Part shown: positions 1 to 8,203 of the stretch, piece after piece
Layout: every line of letters begins with the position of its first letter
Numbering within the stretch: position 1 is the stretch's first letter
Source: DASWJZ01 sp963814905
GTDB lineage: Bacteria > Pseudomonadota > Alphaproteobacteria > Rhizobiales > Afifellaceae
NCBI GenBank assembly: GCA_963814905.1
Contig: CAWFEM010000015.1
Coordinates: forward strand, 558,001 to 622,000
Length of the DNA: 64,000 nt
Reading direction: 5' to 3'
Program-made: the position numbers and the translations under genes
The notes under the pieces: model-generated
Database searches by the model: none
Seen by the model: only the letters and a program-made list of their open reading frames with translations
Told to the model about the DNA's origin: nothing

Positions 1-323
1 ACGCCGTTGGAATAGGCCGCCGAGCCGCCGGCGACGATCCCTGCCCGCGCATCACGTCCGAAAATGCGCGTGATCATAAGATGCCCGACCGTCCACACGA
101 TCGCGAAGGACGCGAAATAGGCCGCCCAGATGCGCCACGGCGACACGCCATGGAAATCGGCCGTGGCGAGCGTCGTGAAGAGCAGGAGCGGGATCGCAAG
201 CGTGAAGACGAAATCGGTGAGCTTCTCGCCCACGGCAACGGAAAGGAGTCCGGTTCGCGCGGCGGCGTAGCCGAGGCCGATCAAGCCGAAGATGGAGATG
301 ACGATCGACAGCGTCTCGGACAA
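1..323 (-). CDS. AEC (auxin efflux carrier) family permease, N-terminal part
   Basis: This is the first ~107 residues of a membrane transporter whose 3' end lies outside the window. On the minus strand a TTG at 323 preceded by GGAGGAAGAGAG opens a frame beginning LSETLSIVISIFGLIGLGY, then a second hydrophobic segment (FVFTLAIPLLLFTTLAT) and a third (IWAAYFASFAIVWTVGHL), followed by AGGSAAYSNG. That helix pattern and the conserved small-residue stretch before an Asn fit the AEC/malonate-transporter-like permeases, which export carboxylates or amphipathic solutes. The substrate cannot be told. No ATG is available near the start, so TTG with its strong ribosome site is preferred. Confidence 0.7.
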   Translation of the reverse strand, partial: MSETLSIVISIFGLIGLGYAAARTGLLSVAVGEKLTDFVFTLAIPLLLFTTLATADFHGVSPWRIWAAYFASFAIVWTVGHLMITRIFGRDARAGIVAGGSAAYSNG

Positions 324-458
324 ATCTCTCTTCCTCCGACTCCGACGTGTCCGGGACGGCTTTCGGCCGCCGCCGTTCTGCCATAGAGGTCCGCTCGGCG
401 GAAGCTGCGGCGGAGGCTGGCGCGTGGGGTGCGTGCGTGGCCGGCGCGTTAGGAAGAG

Positions 459-1292
459 ATGCAAAAGACAATTCTCATCACCGGCTGCTCGAGCGGCATC
501 GGGAAATGCGCCGCGCTCGGCATGCAGGCGCGCGGCTGGCGCGTCTTCGCCACGGCGCGCAAGCCCGCCGATATCGACATGCTCGGTAAAGCCGGCCTGA
601 GCCCGCTCTATCTCGACTACGCGGAGCCCGATTCCATCGCGGCCGCCGCCGAACGGCTCTTCGCGGAGACCGGCGGCACGCTCGACGCGCTTTTCAATAA
701 TGGCGCCTACGCGCAGCCCGGCGCGCTGGAGGACGTGACGACCGACGTGCTGCGCGCGCAGTTCGAGGCGAACTTCTTCGGCTGGCACGATCTGACGCGA
801 CGCATCGTCCCCGCCATGCGGCGGCAGGGAAGCGGACGCATCGTCATGTGCTCCTCGGTGCTCGGCCTGATCGCCATGGGCTTCCGCGGCCCCTACACCA
901 CAGCCAAGTTCGCGCTCGAAGCTTATTCCGACACGCTTCGCATCGAGCTTGCCGGTTCGGGCATCCACGTCTCGACAATCGAGCCGGGGCCGATCCGCAC
1001 GCGCTTCACGCAGAACGCGCTCGCCTATGCGCGCAAGAACATCGACCTCGAGAATTCCGTCCACGCCGGCTATTACCGCAAGCGCCTCGCGGCAATGGAG
1101 ACCGGCGGCAACAGCTTCGGAGAGCTCGGGCCGGAGGCAGTGCTGAAGGTGCTCATCCGTGCCTGCGAGGACAGGAAGCCGCGGCCGCAGTACTTTGTGA
1201 CGCGGCCCACCTATGCGATGAGCCTGCTGAGACGGCTCGCCTCAAAACGCCAGCTTCACGCTTTCCTGCGCTGGGCGACGTTCAAGGAATGA
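459..1292 (+). CDS. SDR family oxidoreductase
   Basis: A 277-residue classical short-chain dehydrogenase/reductase. The N-terminus carries the nucleotide-binding TGCSSGIG (residues 8-15), NNGA sits at 80-83, a catalytic Ser near 132-133 and Tyr146-x3-Lys150 (YTTAK). Arg34 just after strand 2 hints at NADP(H) preference. The start ATG is preceded by GGAAGAG. It reads away from the AEC permease, from which it is separated by about 135 bp. The substrate is unknown; such proteins are usually annotated only as SDR family oxidoreductase. Confidence 0.9.
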   Translation: MQKTILITGCSSGIGKCAALGMQARGWRVFATARKPADIDMLGKAGLSPLYLDYAEPDSIAAAAERLFAETGGTLDALFNNGAYAQPGALEDVTTDVLRAQFEANFFGWHDLTRRIVPAMRRQGSGRIVMCSSVLGLIAMGFRGPYTTAKFALEAYSDTLRIELAGSGIHVSTIEPGPIRTRFTQNALAYARKNIDLENSVHAGYYRKRLAAMETGGNSFGELGPEAVLKVLIRACEDRKPRPQYFVTRPTYAMSLLRRLASKRQLHAFLRWATFKE

Positions 1293-1343
1293 GAACCTGC
1301 GGCCGCCTGAGACCGTACCTGCCCGATAGTGGAACTGCGTGCC

Positions 1344-1535
1344 ATGCAAGCCTTCGCCAAATTTCTCGTGCCGGTCGCGCTCGCTGTCGTCCTCGTCATC
1401 CTGCTTGCCGGCTTGTGGAACATGATGCGTGGGGGCTCCGGAAGCCGCTCGCAAAACCTCATGCGCGCCCGCGTGATCGCGCAATTCGTCGCGATCGTCG
1501 TGGCGATGGCCGCGCTCTGGCTGATGGGGCGGTAA
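1344..1535 (+). CDS. HIG1-domain 'twin transmembrane' small protein
   Basis: A 63-residue inner-membrane protein with two hydrophobic helices (about 7-27 and 45-62) joined by a polar turn containing LWNMMRGGSGSRSQNLMRARV. This matches the hypoxia-induced-gene HIG_1_N family, common in alphaproteobacteria directly upstream of the cobalamin adenosyltransferase, as here. Related mitochondrial proteins assist respiratory complexes; a bacterial role is inference. I start at ATG 1344; an upstream in-frame GTG at 1329 would add five residues but has no better ribosome site. Confidence 0.8.
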   Translation: MQAFAKFLVPVALAVVLVILLAGLWNMMRGGSGSRSQNLMRARVIAQFVAIVVAMAALWLMGR

Positions 1536-1565
1536 GGCGGCAAAGCGTTGCCTCCAAGCCACAGA

Positions 1566-1583
1566 CTCCGGCAAGAGCCGGAG
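1566..1583 (+). terminator. perfect 7-bp hairpin after the HIG1 gene
   Basis: CTCCGGC and GCCGGAG form a perfect stem with a 4-nt AAGA loop about 30 bp after the stop codon. It is not followed by a T-run, so it may be a pause or RNA-stability hairpin rather than a full intrinsic terminator. Confidence 0.4.
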
Positions 1584-1667
1584 ATGCGACCTTAATTTCG
1601 TCGCTCCGCGCGGCCGTTTGGTTAAGGATTGCCCCGGGCGGCGGCGCCGCCCCAAGACGGGGGCGAG

Positions 1668-2297
1668 ATGCGTAGGTATTCCAATTTTTTTTGGCTCGCA
1701 GCGCTGCGCGCTTTTTTCCAGGTCGGGCTTTTCGCGACCTTGGTGGCGGCCGGCCCGGCGGTCGCGCAGGACTTCACCGGATTCAGCGATTCCCGCGATA
1801 ACGGCGGGCTTTTCGGCATTTTCGACGAAGTACGGGTCGGCGCGCTTGGCGACACGAAAGACGACCAGGATTCAGGCGTGATCGTGAGCGGTCAGCTCTA
1901 CTTCCGCAGCTTCATCCCGGAATCCAACAATTACGTTGTCAATACGGTGCTCAGGCCGCGCATCCACGTCGGCGGCAACCTTGCAACCGCCAAAGACGGC
2001 GTCGATCAGGTCTATGCGGGCCTGACCTGGCATTTCCCGCTTCCGTTCAACACCTTCGCCGAGTTCAGCTTCGGCGGCACCTGGCACGACGGCCCTTTCG
2101 ACTCGAGCGCCAACCCCAATGGGGGCCTCAGCCTCGGCTGCCCGGTCCTCTTCCGCGAGGCCTACGCGGCCGGCGTCAACGTCGGGAGGCATTGGCGGGT
2201 GATGGCGGAATTCGATCATTCCTCGCATAACGACTATTGCTACGGGGGAAACAGCGGTCTGAGCCATGCCGGGGTCTATGTGGGCCGCCGGTTCTGA
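1668..2297 (+). CDS. acyloxyacyl hydrolase / PagL-like lipid A 3-O-deacylase
   Basis: A 209-residue outer-membrane beta-barrel. Residues 1-34 form a signal peptide ending AVAQ. The C-terminal half has alternating barrel strands and the block EFDHSSHNDYCYGG (181-194), containing the His184-Ser pair expected of the PagL active site, followed by a final strand ending in aromatic Phe. PagL enzymes remove the 3-O-linked acyl chain from lipid A in the outer membrane. A TTG at 1629 would extend the protein by 13 residues that do not look like a signal peptide, so the ATG at 1668 after GGGGGCGAG is chosen. Confidence 0.75.
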   Translation: MRRYSNFFWLAALRAFFQVGLFATLVAAGPAVAQDFTGFSDSRDNGGLFGIFDEVRVGALGDTKDDQDSGVIVSGQLYFRSFIPESNNYVVNTVLRPRIHVGGNLATAKDGVDQVYAGLTWHFPLPFNTFAEFSFGGTWHDGPFDSSANPNGGLSLGCPVLFREAYAAGVNVGRHWRVMAEFDHSSHNDYCYGGNSGLSHAGVYVGRRF

Positions 2298-2372
2298 CCT
2301 GTCTTAAGCTCTCCCGTTGGACCCGCTTCGCCCGTGGGTGACGCGCGCCTAGGCGGCCGCTAAACTCAGCGA

Positions 2373-2954
2373 ATGGTCATCCTCAACAAGATCTACACAA
2401 AGACCGGCGACGACGGCACGACCGCGCTCGGCACCGGCGAACGGCGGCAGAAGGACGATCTCAGGATCGAAGCCTACGGCACCGTCGACGAGGCGAACGC
2501 CGCGATCGGGCTTGCACGCACAGAGCTTTCGGCGGAGTTCGCCGAGCTCGACCAGATGCTTGCCGGCGTCCAGAACGACCTCTTCGACCTCGGGGCGGAA
2601 CTCGCCACGCCCGACGACGGCAAGCCGAAGAAGACAGAGCCGCTGCGCATCGTGCCGGCGCAGGTGGAGCGCCTGGAGCACGATATCGACGCGCTCAATG
2701 CCGGGCTCGCCTCTCTCCGCTCCTTCGTGCTTCCCGGCGGAACCCGCGCCGCGGCCGCGCTCCACCTCGCCCGCACGATCGCACGGCGCGCCGAGCGGCT
2801 GATGGTCGCGCTCGGCCGGCGCGAGCCGGAACTGGTCGCCCGGCCGGCGCTCGTCTACATGAACCGACTTTCCGACTTCCTCTTCGTGGCGAGCCGCAGC
2901 GTGAACGCGAAGGGCGAGGGCGACGTGCTCTGGGTGCCGGGAAAGAACCGTTAG
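2373..2954 (+). CDS. pduO: PduO-type cob(I)alamin adenosyltransferase
   Basis: A 193-residue enzyme that transfers the adenosyl group of ATP to cob(I)alamin, making adenosylcobalamin. The glycine-rich ATP motif TKTGDDGTT lies at 9-17, YGTVDEAN at 35-42, the helix with RRAER at 138-142, and NRLSDFLF at 164-171, all diagnostic of the PduO/ATR family. Length is typical. It sits between the HIG1/PagL genes and the stress-protein cluster, and 3.5 kb before etfBA, as in other Hyphomicrobiales. No cobalamin riboswitch was recognised upstream. Confidence 0.93.
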   Translation: MVILNKIYTKTGDDGTTALGTGERRQKDDLRIEAYGTVDEANAAIGLARTELSAEFAELDQMLAGVQNDLFDLGAELATPDDGKPKKTEPLRIVPAQVERLEHDIDALNAGLASLRSFVLPGGTRAAAALHLARTIARRAERLMVALGRREPELVARPALVYMNRLSDFLFVASRSVNAKGEGDVLWVPGKNR

Positions 2955-2989
2955 GGACGCAGATCCCGCGTACGGCATTGGGTGGCGGT

Positions 2990-3014
2990 GGAACTAGTTA
3001 GGCGGCCAAGAGTT
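2990..3014 (+). promoter_or_regulatory. EcfG (general stress sigma) type promoter
   Basis: GGAAC at 2990-2994 and GTT at 3012-3014 are separated by exactly 17 bp, matching the alphaproteobacterial general-stress promoter GGAAC-N16/17-cGTT except that the base before GTT is A. It would start transcription near 3021, covering the candidate small peptide and the GlsB-family gene. Confidence 0.45.
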
Positions 3015-3040
3015 CTCACTGTGAAAACTCCGGTGCCGCC

Positions 3041-3133
3041 ATGCCCACTTTCACCTTCTGGTTCAATTTTTCAGCCGGTCTGGCCTTCGTGCTGTTGGGG
3101 GCGACCTTCGTCGTCTTTGTGGGCGTGGTTTGA
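3041..3133 (+). CDS. candidate 30-residue membrane peptide
   Basis: An ATG-initiated frame of 30 residues beginning MPTFTFWFNF and continuing as a single hydrophobic helix (LAFVLLGATFVVFVGVV). It lies about 25 bp after a stress-type promoter and 125 bp before a stress membrane protein. There is no clear Shine-Dalgarno sequence, so it may be non-coding leader. No family is recognised. Confidence 0.25.
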   Translation: MPTFTFWFNFSAGLAFVLLGATFVVFVGVV

Positions 3134-3258
3134 GTGCCATGCTCTCCTTGACAGCGCACCCGGCCGAATGCGGCGCGTCGTTTTCGTCGGTGGGTTTGGG
3201 TCTTCCAAGCGTCTCGGGGCGTCACTAGTCAACATATCTGGAGACTACGGAGGTGCAC

Positions 3259-3546
3259 ATGTCGGCTGAAAGCTTGCTGATCATCCTGGTTGTCGGGCTT
3301 GTCGCCGGATGGCTGGCCGGCCAAATCGTACGTGGCACCGGGCTTGGGATCGTCGGCGATCTCATTGTCGGAATCCTCGGCGCCTTCATCGGCAGTTGGC
3401 TGCTTCCTCAACTTGGCATCCATCTTGGCGCGGGCATTGTCGCGGCAATCGTCAACGCCACAATCGGGGCGGTGATCCTGTTGTTGATCATCGGGCTCGT
3501 TCGTCGCAGAGGCGGATGGAGAGGGAGCTGGGGGAGACGTTGGTAG
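3259..3546 (+). CDS. GlsB/YeaQ/YmgE family stress response membrane protein
   Basis: A 95-residue integral membrane protein with three hydrophobic helices and the family's glycine patterns (VGLVAGWLAGQIVRGTGLGIVGD and LIVGILGAFIGSWLL), ending in a basic Arg/Trp-rich tail. This is the 'transglycosylase-associated protein' family, induced by general stress in many bacteria; molecular function is unknown. ATG 3259 is chosen over GTG 3253 because the CGGAGG ribosome site at 3248-3253 gives correct spacing only to the ATG. The EcfG-like promoter at 2990 supports stress control. Confidence 0.88.
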   Translation: MSAESLLIILVVGLVAGWLAGQIVRGTGLGIVGDLIVGILGAFIGSWLLPQLGIHLGAGIVAAIVNATIGAVILLLIIGLVRRRGGWRGSWGRRW

Positions 3547-3706
3547 CCCACTTGCGGAAGCGCGTCTGCTCAACGCCCGGGGTCGAACGCCAAACGCAAC
3601 GGTTCGACATCTCGTCTCGGTCCTCGGCGTAGTTGGGCGGGAGCTGGCATTTGCTCCGCCCGCTCGAATTTTCGTAAATATTTAAATAGCTTACACAAAC
3701 GCTGAT

Positions 3707-3731
3707 GGAACTTAAGCCTGCGCTCGGGGTT
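3707..3731 (+). promoter_or_regulatory. EcfG-type promoter upstream of the BA14K gene
   Basis: GGAAC (3707-3711) and GTT (3729-3731) are spaced by 17 bp, the same as the other two candidate sites in this window. The predicted start point would be about 80 bp before the BA14K start codon. Confidence 0.4.
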
Positions 3732-3819
3732 GGTCTCGTAGCGCAATTCATGGCGAGCCGGGGGGCGACGCTCTGATTCGCGCTGCGGCTATCACAACAA
3801 AACAATATCAGGAGCCACC

Positions 3820-4233
3820 ATGCGTAACGCATTGAGCATCACCCTCGCCTCCCTCCTTCTCGCGACAAGCGCAATCGGGACCGGCGCCGCCGCCGAACAG
3901 CGGCATTCGCGCTTCGAAAAGCAGGACCGCTACGTCCAGGACTATTGCAGCAACCACCGCGACAACAGCTGCCAGGATTGGCGTCGCAATCGCAATAGTT
4001 GGGACGAGGCGCACTACCAGGGATGGTACCGCGACCATTATCGCCATCGCGGCTTCCAGGCCGACGATGCCGTCGCGGGGCTTTTCGGCTTCGCTGCCGG
4101 CATGATCGCCGGCTCGGTCGCGAACGGCGGCGGGACGCATGTCGCTGACTGTGAGGACCGCTACCGGTCCTACGACCGCCGGTCGGACTCCTATCTCGGC
4201 TACGACGGCATGCGACACGACTGCATGCTTTAG
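3820..4233 (+). CDS. BA14K family secreted protein
   Basis: A 137-residue protein with a signal peptide (cleavage near AAA-E, residue 25), a polar aromatic-rich middle, a glycine-rich hydrophobic stretch at 84-100 and a C-terminal BA14K module (109-135: HVADCEDRYRSYD, then YLGYDG and Cys135). The family was named for an immunoreactive, lectin-like Brucella protein and is found in the envelope of Hyphomicrobiales. Cys43, Cys51, Cys111 and Cys135 could form disulfides in the periplasm. It is probably stress regulated through the GGAAC-N17-GTT site at 3707. Confidence 0.82.
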   Translation: MRNALSITLASLLLATSAIGTGAAAEQRHSRFEKQDRYVQDYCSNHRDNSCQDWRRNRNSWDEAHYQGWYRDHYRHRGFQADDAVAGLFGFAAGMIAGSVANGGGTHVADCEDRYRSYDRRSDSYLGYDGMRHDCML

Positions 4234-4270
4234 CGGCACGAAAGCCGCCGACAAGGCGTCGTACGGCGAG

Positions 4271-4295
4271 GAGCCGGTCCGATACGGGCCGGCTC
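4271..4295 (+). terminator. hairpin after the BA14K gene
   Basis: GAGCCGG (4271-4277) pairs with CCGGCTC (4289-4295) around an 11-nt loop, just downstream of the BA14K stop. The following ACTTTACAC is only weakly T-rich, so termination strength is uncertain. Confidence 0.45.
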
Positions 4296-4332
4296 ACTTT
4301 ACACTAGCTGCGTCCGCAATTGGAGTGAGACC

Positions 4333-4476
4333 ATGCGCTTCAAATTTCCAACATTCACCGGGCGCGCCTTTCATCTTCGCCACTTCCTGGCGCACGACTT
4401 GAAGGACCCGTCCGGTTACGTTGTGATCTGCTTCCTTGGCGTCATTGGTTTTGCGCTGTTCGCGGTCAAGTTCTAG
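4333..4476 (+). CDS. small membrane protein, 47 residues, unknown function
   Basis: A short frame starting MRFKFPTFTGRAF, with a basic amphipathic N-terminus, the sequence HDLKDPSGYV, and one C-terminal transmembrane helix (about 29-46, VVICFLGVIGFALFAVKF). A strong ribosome site GGAGTGAG lies 3 bp before the ATG, which is the main reason to believe it is translated. It follows the BA14K gene on the same strand in a run of small envelope proteins. I do not recognise the family. Confidence 0.5.
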   Translation: MRFKFPTFTGRAFHLRHFLAHDLKDPSGYVVICFLGVIGFALFAVKF

Positions 4477-4588
4477 CCGCACGACCGGACCGCTCATCGC
4501 CGCCGGCGATCGGTTTCCCGATGACGGGGTGTTCACGCGCGACGCGGCAGACCCATCGAGCGCCCTACGCCATCGATACGAGTCTGTT

Positions 4589-5623
4589 TTATTCCGTGCC
4601 GTGGACGACTGAAACAATCGTGCCGTCCGGTCCGCTTTCGATCTCTACTCGCGCGTCGAGCTGATGCGCCAACGCTGTGACGATGCTCGTCCCCAGTCCG
4701 GTGGACGCAAGCTGACCGTCCTCGCTGCGCCCCCCGACACCGTCATCGGATACCGAGAGACGCCAATCCGATCCGGAGGCCTGATACCTGACGCTGATCC
4801 TGCCCGTCCGCTCTCCCGGGAAGGCATGCTTGACCGCGTTGATCAGAAGCTCCGTAACGATGAGCCCGATGCTGACCGCTTGGGCCGAAACCGCTGTGCC
4901 TGGCCCCGCCTCCACCGCAACGGCAATCCCTCGGTCGGAACCTATCATCGACGCTGTGAGGCTTTCACAGAGCTTCGCCAGATACGGGCCGACCTCGATT
5001 CGATCTCCGTGCCCGGTTCCGCGCAATTGCTCCTGCACAGTGGCCACCGACATCACGCGCTGATGGGCGTCTTGAAGGTGCCGGCGGGTTTCCTCCGACT
5101 GAACCGTCCGCGCTTTCATGAGGAGGATGCTGGCGATGATCTGCAGGCTGTTGGCGACGCGGTGCCGCATCTCCTCCAGCAGCAACTCCTTCTCGCGCAG
5201 CAGTTCGTCCTTCTCGCGTTCGGCAGCGCGCCTCTGGGTGACGTCCTCGATCGCCAGGAGTAATGCGGAATCCGGGTTGGCCTCGTCGAAGACCTGACGC
5301 GCGTTGAGCAACAACGCACGGCGACCCATCGACGCAAACTCGTGCTCGATTTCGTAGGCTTCGATCGTCCGACGCTGAGGAATGACCTCTTCCAAAAGCC
5401 TTCGAAGCGCGGGGATATCCCATTGGCCCTCGGCCAATTCGTAAAACAGGCGGCCTTGCGTCTCGCCCGGCTCCGCCCCGAACGTCTGGTAGAACGAGCG
5501 GCTTGCCGTGAGCACACGAAGATCTCGATCGAGCACGACCAGCGGCTCCCTAACCGTGTCCACGATGGCGTCGGCCAGCGAGCGCGGTTGTCTGACGTCG
5601 TTGGGAGCGGCCCGGTTGTTCAT
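4589..5623 (-). CDS. PAS-domain sensor histidine kinase (HisKA_2 type)
   Basis: A 344-residue soluble kinase. Residues ~20-130 form a PAS domain (VREPLVVLDRDLRVLTASRSF), then a short coiled linker, the HisKA_2 phosphoacceptor helix with EMRHRVANSLQ (His154 is the likely phosphorylation site), and an HATPase domain with the N-box TELLINAVKHAF (Asn262), DDGVGG (293-298) and TGLG (308-311). Such cytoplasmic kinases commonly pair with single-domain receivers or PhyR-type stress regulators. A receiver gene is divergently transcribed 220 bp away (5844), its probable partner. Confidence 0.9.
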   Translation of the reverse strand: MNNRAAPNDVRQPRSLADAIVDTVREPLVVLDRDLRVLTASRSFYQTFGAEPGETQGRLFYELAEGQWDIPALRRLLEEVIPQRRTIEAYEIEHEFASMGRRALLLNARQVFDEANPDSALLLAIEDVTQRRAAEREKDELLREKELLLEEMRHRVANSLQIIASILLMKARTVQSEETRRHLQDAHQRVMSVATVQEQLRGTGHGDRIEVGPYLAKLCESLTASMIGSDRGIAVAVEAGPGTAVSAQAVSIGLIVTELLINAVKHAFPGERTGRISVRYQASGSDWRLSVSDDGVGGRSEDGQLASTGLGTSIVTALAHQLDARVEIESGPDGTIVSVVHGTE

Positions 5624-5843
5624 CGCGGGTATTTTCGCGTAATTTCAAAGCTTTGGCAAACTTTAGCGACGTGTCCCGCAGCGCAGGCCGGTCTTCTCCC
5701 GTTGAGAAATGTGTCCGCGATGGAACCTCTGGGGGTATCAGGATCAATTCGACCCGCACGGCGTTAGGTGTGTGAGCCGGCTCCGACCTCCCGCAACTTC
5801 AGCCAGAGGTTGGCCGATCGCATTTGGAGTCCCAGGCGCCGGA

Positions 5844-6224
5844 ATGAAGCGGGATGATCTCCCAGACGCTCTAGCCGTGCTCGTGGTCGAGGACGAGTTC
5901 CTCATCCGAATGGACATCGTCGGTTGTCTTGATGAGGCCGGCTTTCAGGTGATCGAAGCGGCAAACGCGGACGATGCCATCCGTATTCTGGAACTTCGCG
6001 ACGACATCCGCCTCGTGTTTACCGACGTCGACATGCCTGGATCGATGGACGGTCTGAAACTCGCCTCCTTCATTCGCGACCGCTGGCCCCCCATCAGGCT
6101 CATCGTCACGTCTGGTCATGTCCCCGTAACGGAGACTGACCTGCCGTCAGGTGCGCGCTTCTTTGCAAAGCCCTATCGGGGATCGAAGGTCGTTGATGCG
6201 GTAACAGAGTTGATGCGGGGCTGA
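5844..6224 (+). CDS. single-domain response regulator
   Basis: A 126-residue receiver domain with no output domain. Acidic residues Glu16-Asp17, phosphoacceptor Asp61 (LVFTDVDMPG), switch residue Ser90 (VTSGH) and Lys109 (FFAKPY) are all present. ATG 5844 gives a normal receiver; the longer frame from 5709 adds a Trp/Arg-rich tail without family character. It lies divergent to the HisKA_2 kinase and is probably phosphorylated by it. Confidence 0.87.
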   Translation: MKRDDLPDALAVLVVEDEFLIRMDIVGCLDEAGFQVIEAANADDAIRILELRDDIRLVFTDVDMPGSMDGLKLASFIRDRWPPIRLIVTSGHVPVTETDLPSGARFFAKPYRGSKVVDAVTELMRG

Positions 6225-6413
6225 TCGCTCGGAATTGCGTAGTCCGCCAGGTCAGAGCAAACGAGCCCCGCATCGCACGCCTCCCCCTGCTTCCGGACCG
6301 GCCCCCAAGTCCGATTGCGGCATCGAAGCGCCGCGCGCCGGCTTGCCTCGCCCGGTCGCAAAGTCTAGTCCCTCCGGCGCAAGGGCGAAGGGGAACGGCA
6401 TGAAGGGGTTGGC

Positions 6414-7166
6414 ATGAAGGTGCTGGTGCCCGTGAAGCGGGTGATCGACGCGAACGTCAAGCCACGGGTGAAACCCGACGGCTCGGGCGTCGATCTCGCG
6501 AACACCAAGATGGCGATGAACCCGTTCGACGAGATCGCGGTGGAAGAGGCGCTGCGTCTGAAGGAGGCGGGCAAGGCTGAGGAGATCGTGCTCGTCTCCA
6601 TCGGCCCGGCGCAGGCGCAGGATACCATCCGCACCGGCCTCGCCATGGGCGCCGACCGCGGGATCCTGATCCAGGTCGACGGCATCGTGGAGCCGCTCGC
6701 GGTGGCGAAGCTTCTGAAAGCGGTCGTGGAAGTGGAGAGCCCCGGCCTCGTCATCCTCGGCAAACAGGCGATCGACGACGATTCCAACCAGACCGGCCAG
6801 ATGCTCGCCGCACTCCTCGGCTGGGCGCAGGGGACCTTCGCCTCGAAGCTCGAGCTGGACGATGGCATGATCAAGGTGACGCGCGAGATCGATGGCGGGC
6901 TGCAGACCGTGACGCTGAAGATGCCGGCAATCGTCACCACCGATCTCCGGCTCAACCAGCCGCGCTACGCCTCGCTCCCCAACATCATGAAGGCGAAGAA
7001 GAAACCGATCGAGACGAAGAGCGCCGCCGATTTCGGCGTCGACACGACACCGCGTCTCGAGGTCCTGGAAACGAAAGAACCCCCGAAGCGGGAGGCGGGC
7101 GTGAAAGTCGCCTCCGTCGCCGAGCTTCTCGACAAACTCAAGACCGAAGCGGGAATGTTCCAATGA
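6414..7166 (+). CDS. etfB: electron transfer flavoprotein beta subunit
   Basis: A 250-residue ETF beta subunit (FixA/EtfB). The start MKVLVPVKRVIDAN, the family pattern KMAMNPFDEIAVEEALRL, and the block near 112-130 with GKQAIDDDSNQTGQM, which holds the AMP, are all typical. With EtfA it carries electrons from acyl-CoA and other dehydrogenases to ETF-ubiquinone oxidoreductase. It overlaps etfA by 4 bp (ATGA), implying coupled translation and 1:1 assembly. Confidence 0.95.
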   Translation: MKVLVPVKRVIDANVKPRVKPDGSGVDLANTKMAMNPFDEIAVEEALRLKEAGKAEEIVLVSIGPAQAQDTIRTGLAMGADRGILIQVDGIVEPLAVAKLLKAVVEVESPGLVILGKQAIDDDSNQTGQMLAALLGWAQGTFASKLELDDGMIKVTREIDGGLQTVTLKMPAIVTTDLRLNQPRYASLPNIMKAKKKPIETKSAADFGVDTTPRLEVLETKEPPKREAGVKVASVAELLDKLKTEAGMFQ

Positions 7167-8119
7167 CGTCGCTTGTCCTCGCCGAGCACGACAACAGGCA
7201 GCTGAACGAAGCGACGGCGAAGACCGTGTCGGCCGCCGCCAAGCTCGGCGGCGAGGTGCACGTGCTCGTCGCCGGCAACGGCGCCGCCGACGTTGCCGCC
7301 GAAGCGGCGAAGCTCGCCGGCGTCTCCAAGGTGCTTCTCGCGGAGAGCGACGCGTTGGCGCACGGCCTCGCCGAGCCGCTGGCGGACACGATCGTGGCGC
7401 TGGCCGGTCCTTATGACGCGCTGCTCGCGCCGGCGACGACGAGCGGCAAGAACGTTATGCCGCGCGTCGCCGCGCTGCTTGACGTGATGCAGGTCTCCGA
7501 CGTGATCGAGGTGGTCGCGGCCGACACGTTCCGCCGGCCGACCTATGCCGGGAACGCCATCCAGACGGTGAAGTCGAAGGACGCGAAGAAGGTTATCACC
7601 GTACGCACCGCCTCCTTTCCGGCCGTGGCAAGCGCTGCGACCCCGGCGCCGGTGGAGAGCGTCTCCGCGCCCGCCGATCCGGGCCTTTCCACCTTTGTCG
7701 GGGAAAGCGTCGCCACGAGCGAGCGGCCGGAGCTTGCCGCCGCCAAGATCATCATCTCCGGCGGGCGGGCGCTCGGCTCCAAGGAGAAGTTCCTGGAAGT
7801 GATCCTGCCTGTCGCCGACAAGCTTGGCGCAGCAGTCGGTGCGAGCCGTGCGGCGGTTGATGCCGGCTACGCCCCGAACGACTGGCAGGTCGGCCAGACC
7901 GGCAAGATCGTCGCTCCCGACCTTTACATCGCCTGCGGCATTTCCGGCGCGATCCAGCACCTCGCCGGCATGAAGGACTCCAAGGTGATCGTGGCGATCA
8001 ACAAGGACCCGGAAGCGCCGATCTTCCAGGTGGCCGATTACGGGCTCGTCGCCGACCTCTTCCAGGCGCTGCCGGAGCTCGAACAGGAGCTGGAGAAGCG
8101 CGCATCCGCGGCCGGCTGA
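7163..8119 (+). CDS. etfA: electron transfer flavoprotein alpha subunit
   Basis: A 318-residue ETF alpha subunit. The C-terminal FAD-binding domain is clear: GGRALGSKEKF, LGAAVGASRAAVDAGY, VGQTGKIVAPDLYIACGISGAIQH and VAINKDPEAPIF. It forms the FAD-carrying heterodimer with EtfB. The gene is followed by 3-hydroxybutyryl-CoA dehydrogenase, consistent with a role in fatty-acid or hydroxybutyrate oxidation. Confidence 0.96.
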   Translation: MTSLVLAEHDNRQLNEATAKTVSAAAKLGGEVHVLVAGNGAADVAAEAAKLAGVSKVLLAESDALAHGLAEPLADTIVALAGPYDALLAPATTSGKNVMPRVAALLDVMQVSDVIEVVAADTFRRPTYAGNAIQTVKSKDAKKVITVRTASFPAVASAATPAPVESVSAPADPGLSTFVGESVATSERPELAAAKIIISGGRALGSKEKFLEVILPVADKLGAAVGASRAAVDAGYAPNDWQVGQTGKIVAPDLYIACGISGAIQHLAGMKDSKVIVAINKDPEAPIFQVADYGLVADLFQALPELEQELEKRASAAG

Positions 8120-8203
8120 CGCCTGCGGCGAAATAGTCCTTCACCGCCTTCCGCTTTGGGCGCGCTTGCGGGATACTCGCCGAGAGTGGCAATTGGTGGA
8201 TCG

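Larger units (their letters stand above)
2955..3258 (+). other. 304-bp stretch without a substantial gene
   Basis: Between the adenosyltransferase and the GlsB gene I see an EcfG-like promoter (2990-3014), a candidate 30-residue membrane peptide (3041-3133), and a GC-rich segment with CCCG/CGGG complementarity before the ribosome site of the GlsB gene. Longer open frames here have no recognisable features. Confidence 0.5.

Noticed and set aside
52..471. Minus-strand open frame of 139 residues
   Set aside because: It lies in the wrong frame across the AEC permease gene and has Arg/Pro-rich shadow composition.
2298..2372. Cobalamin riboswitch before pduO
   Set aside because: The 75-bp gap is too short and lacks the conserved B12 box.
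2955..3258. 95-residue frame at 2982-3269
   Set aside because: No ribosome site, and low-complexity composition; it overlaps the promoter and peptide candidate without conserved character.
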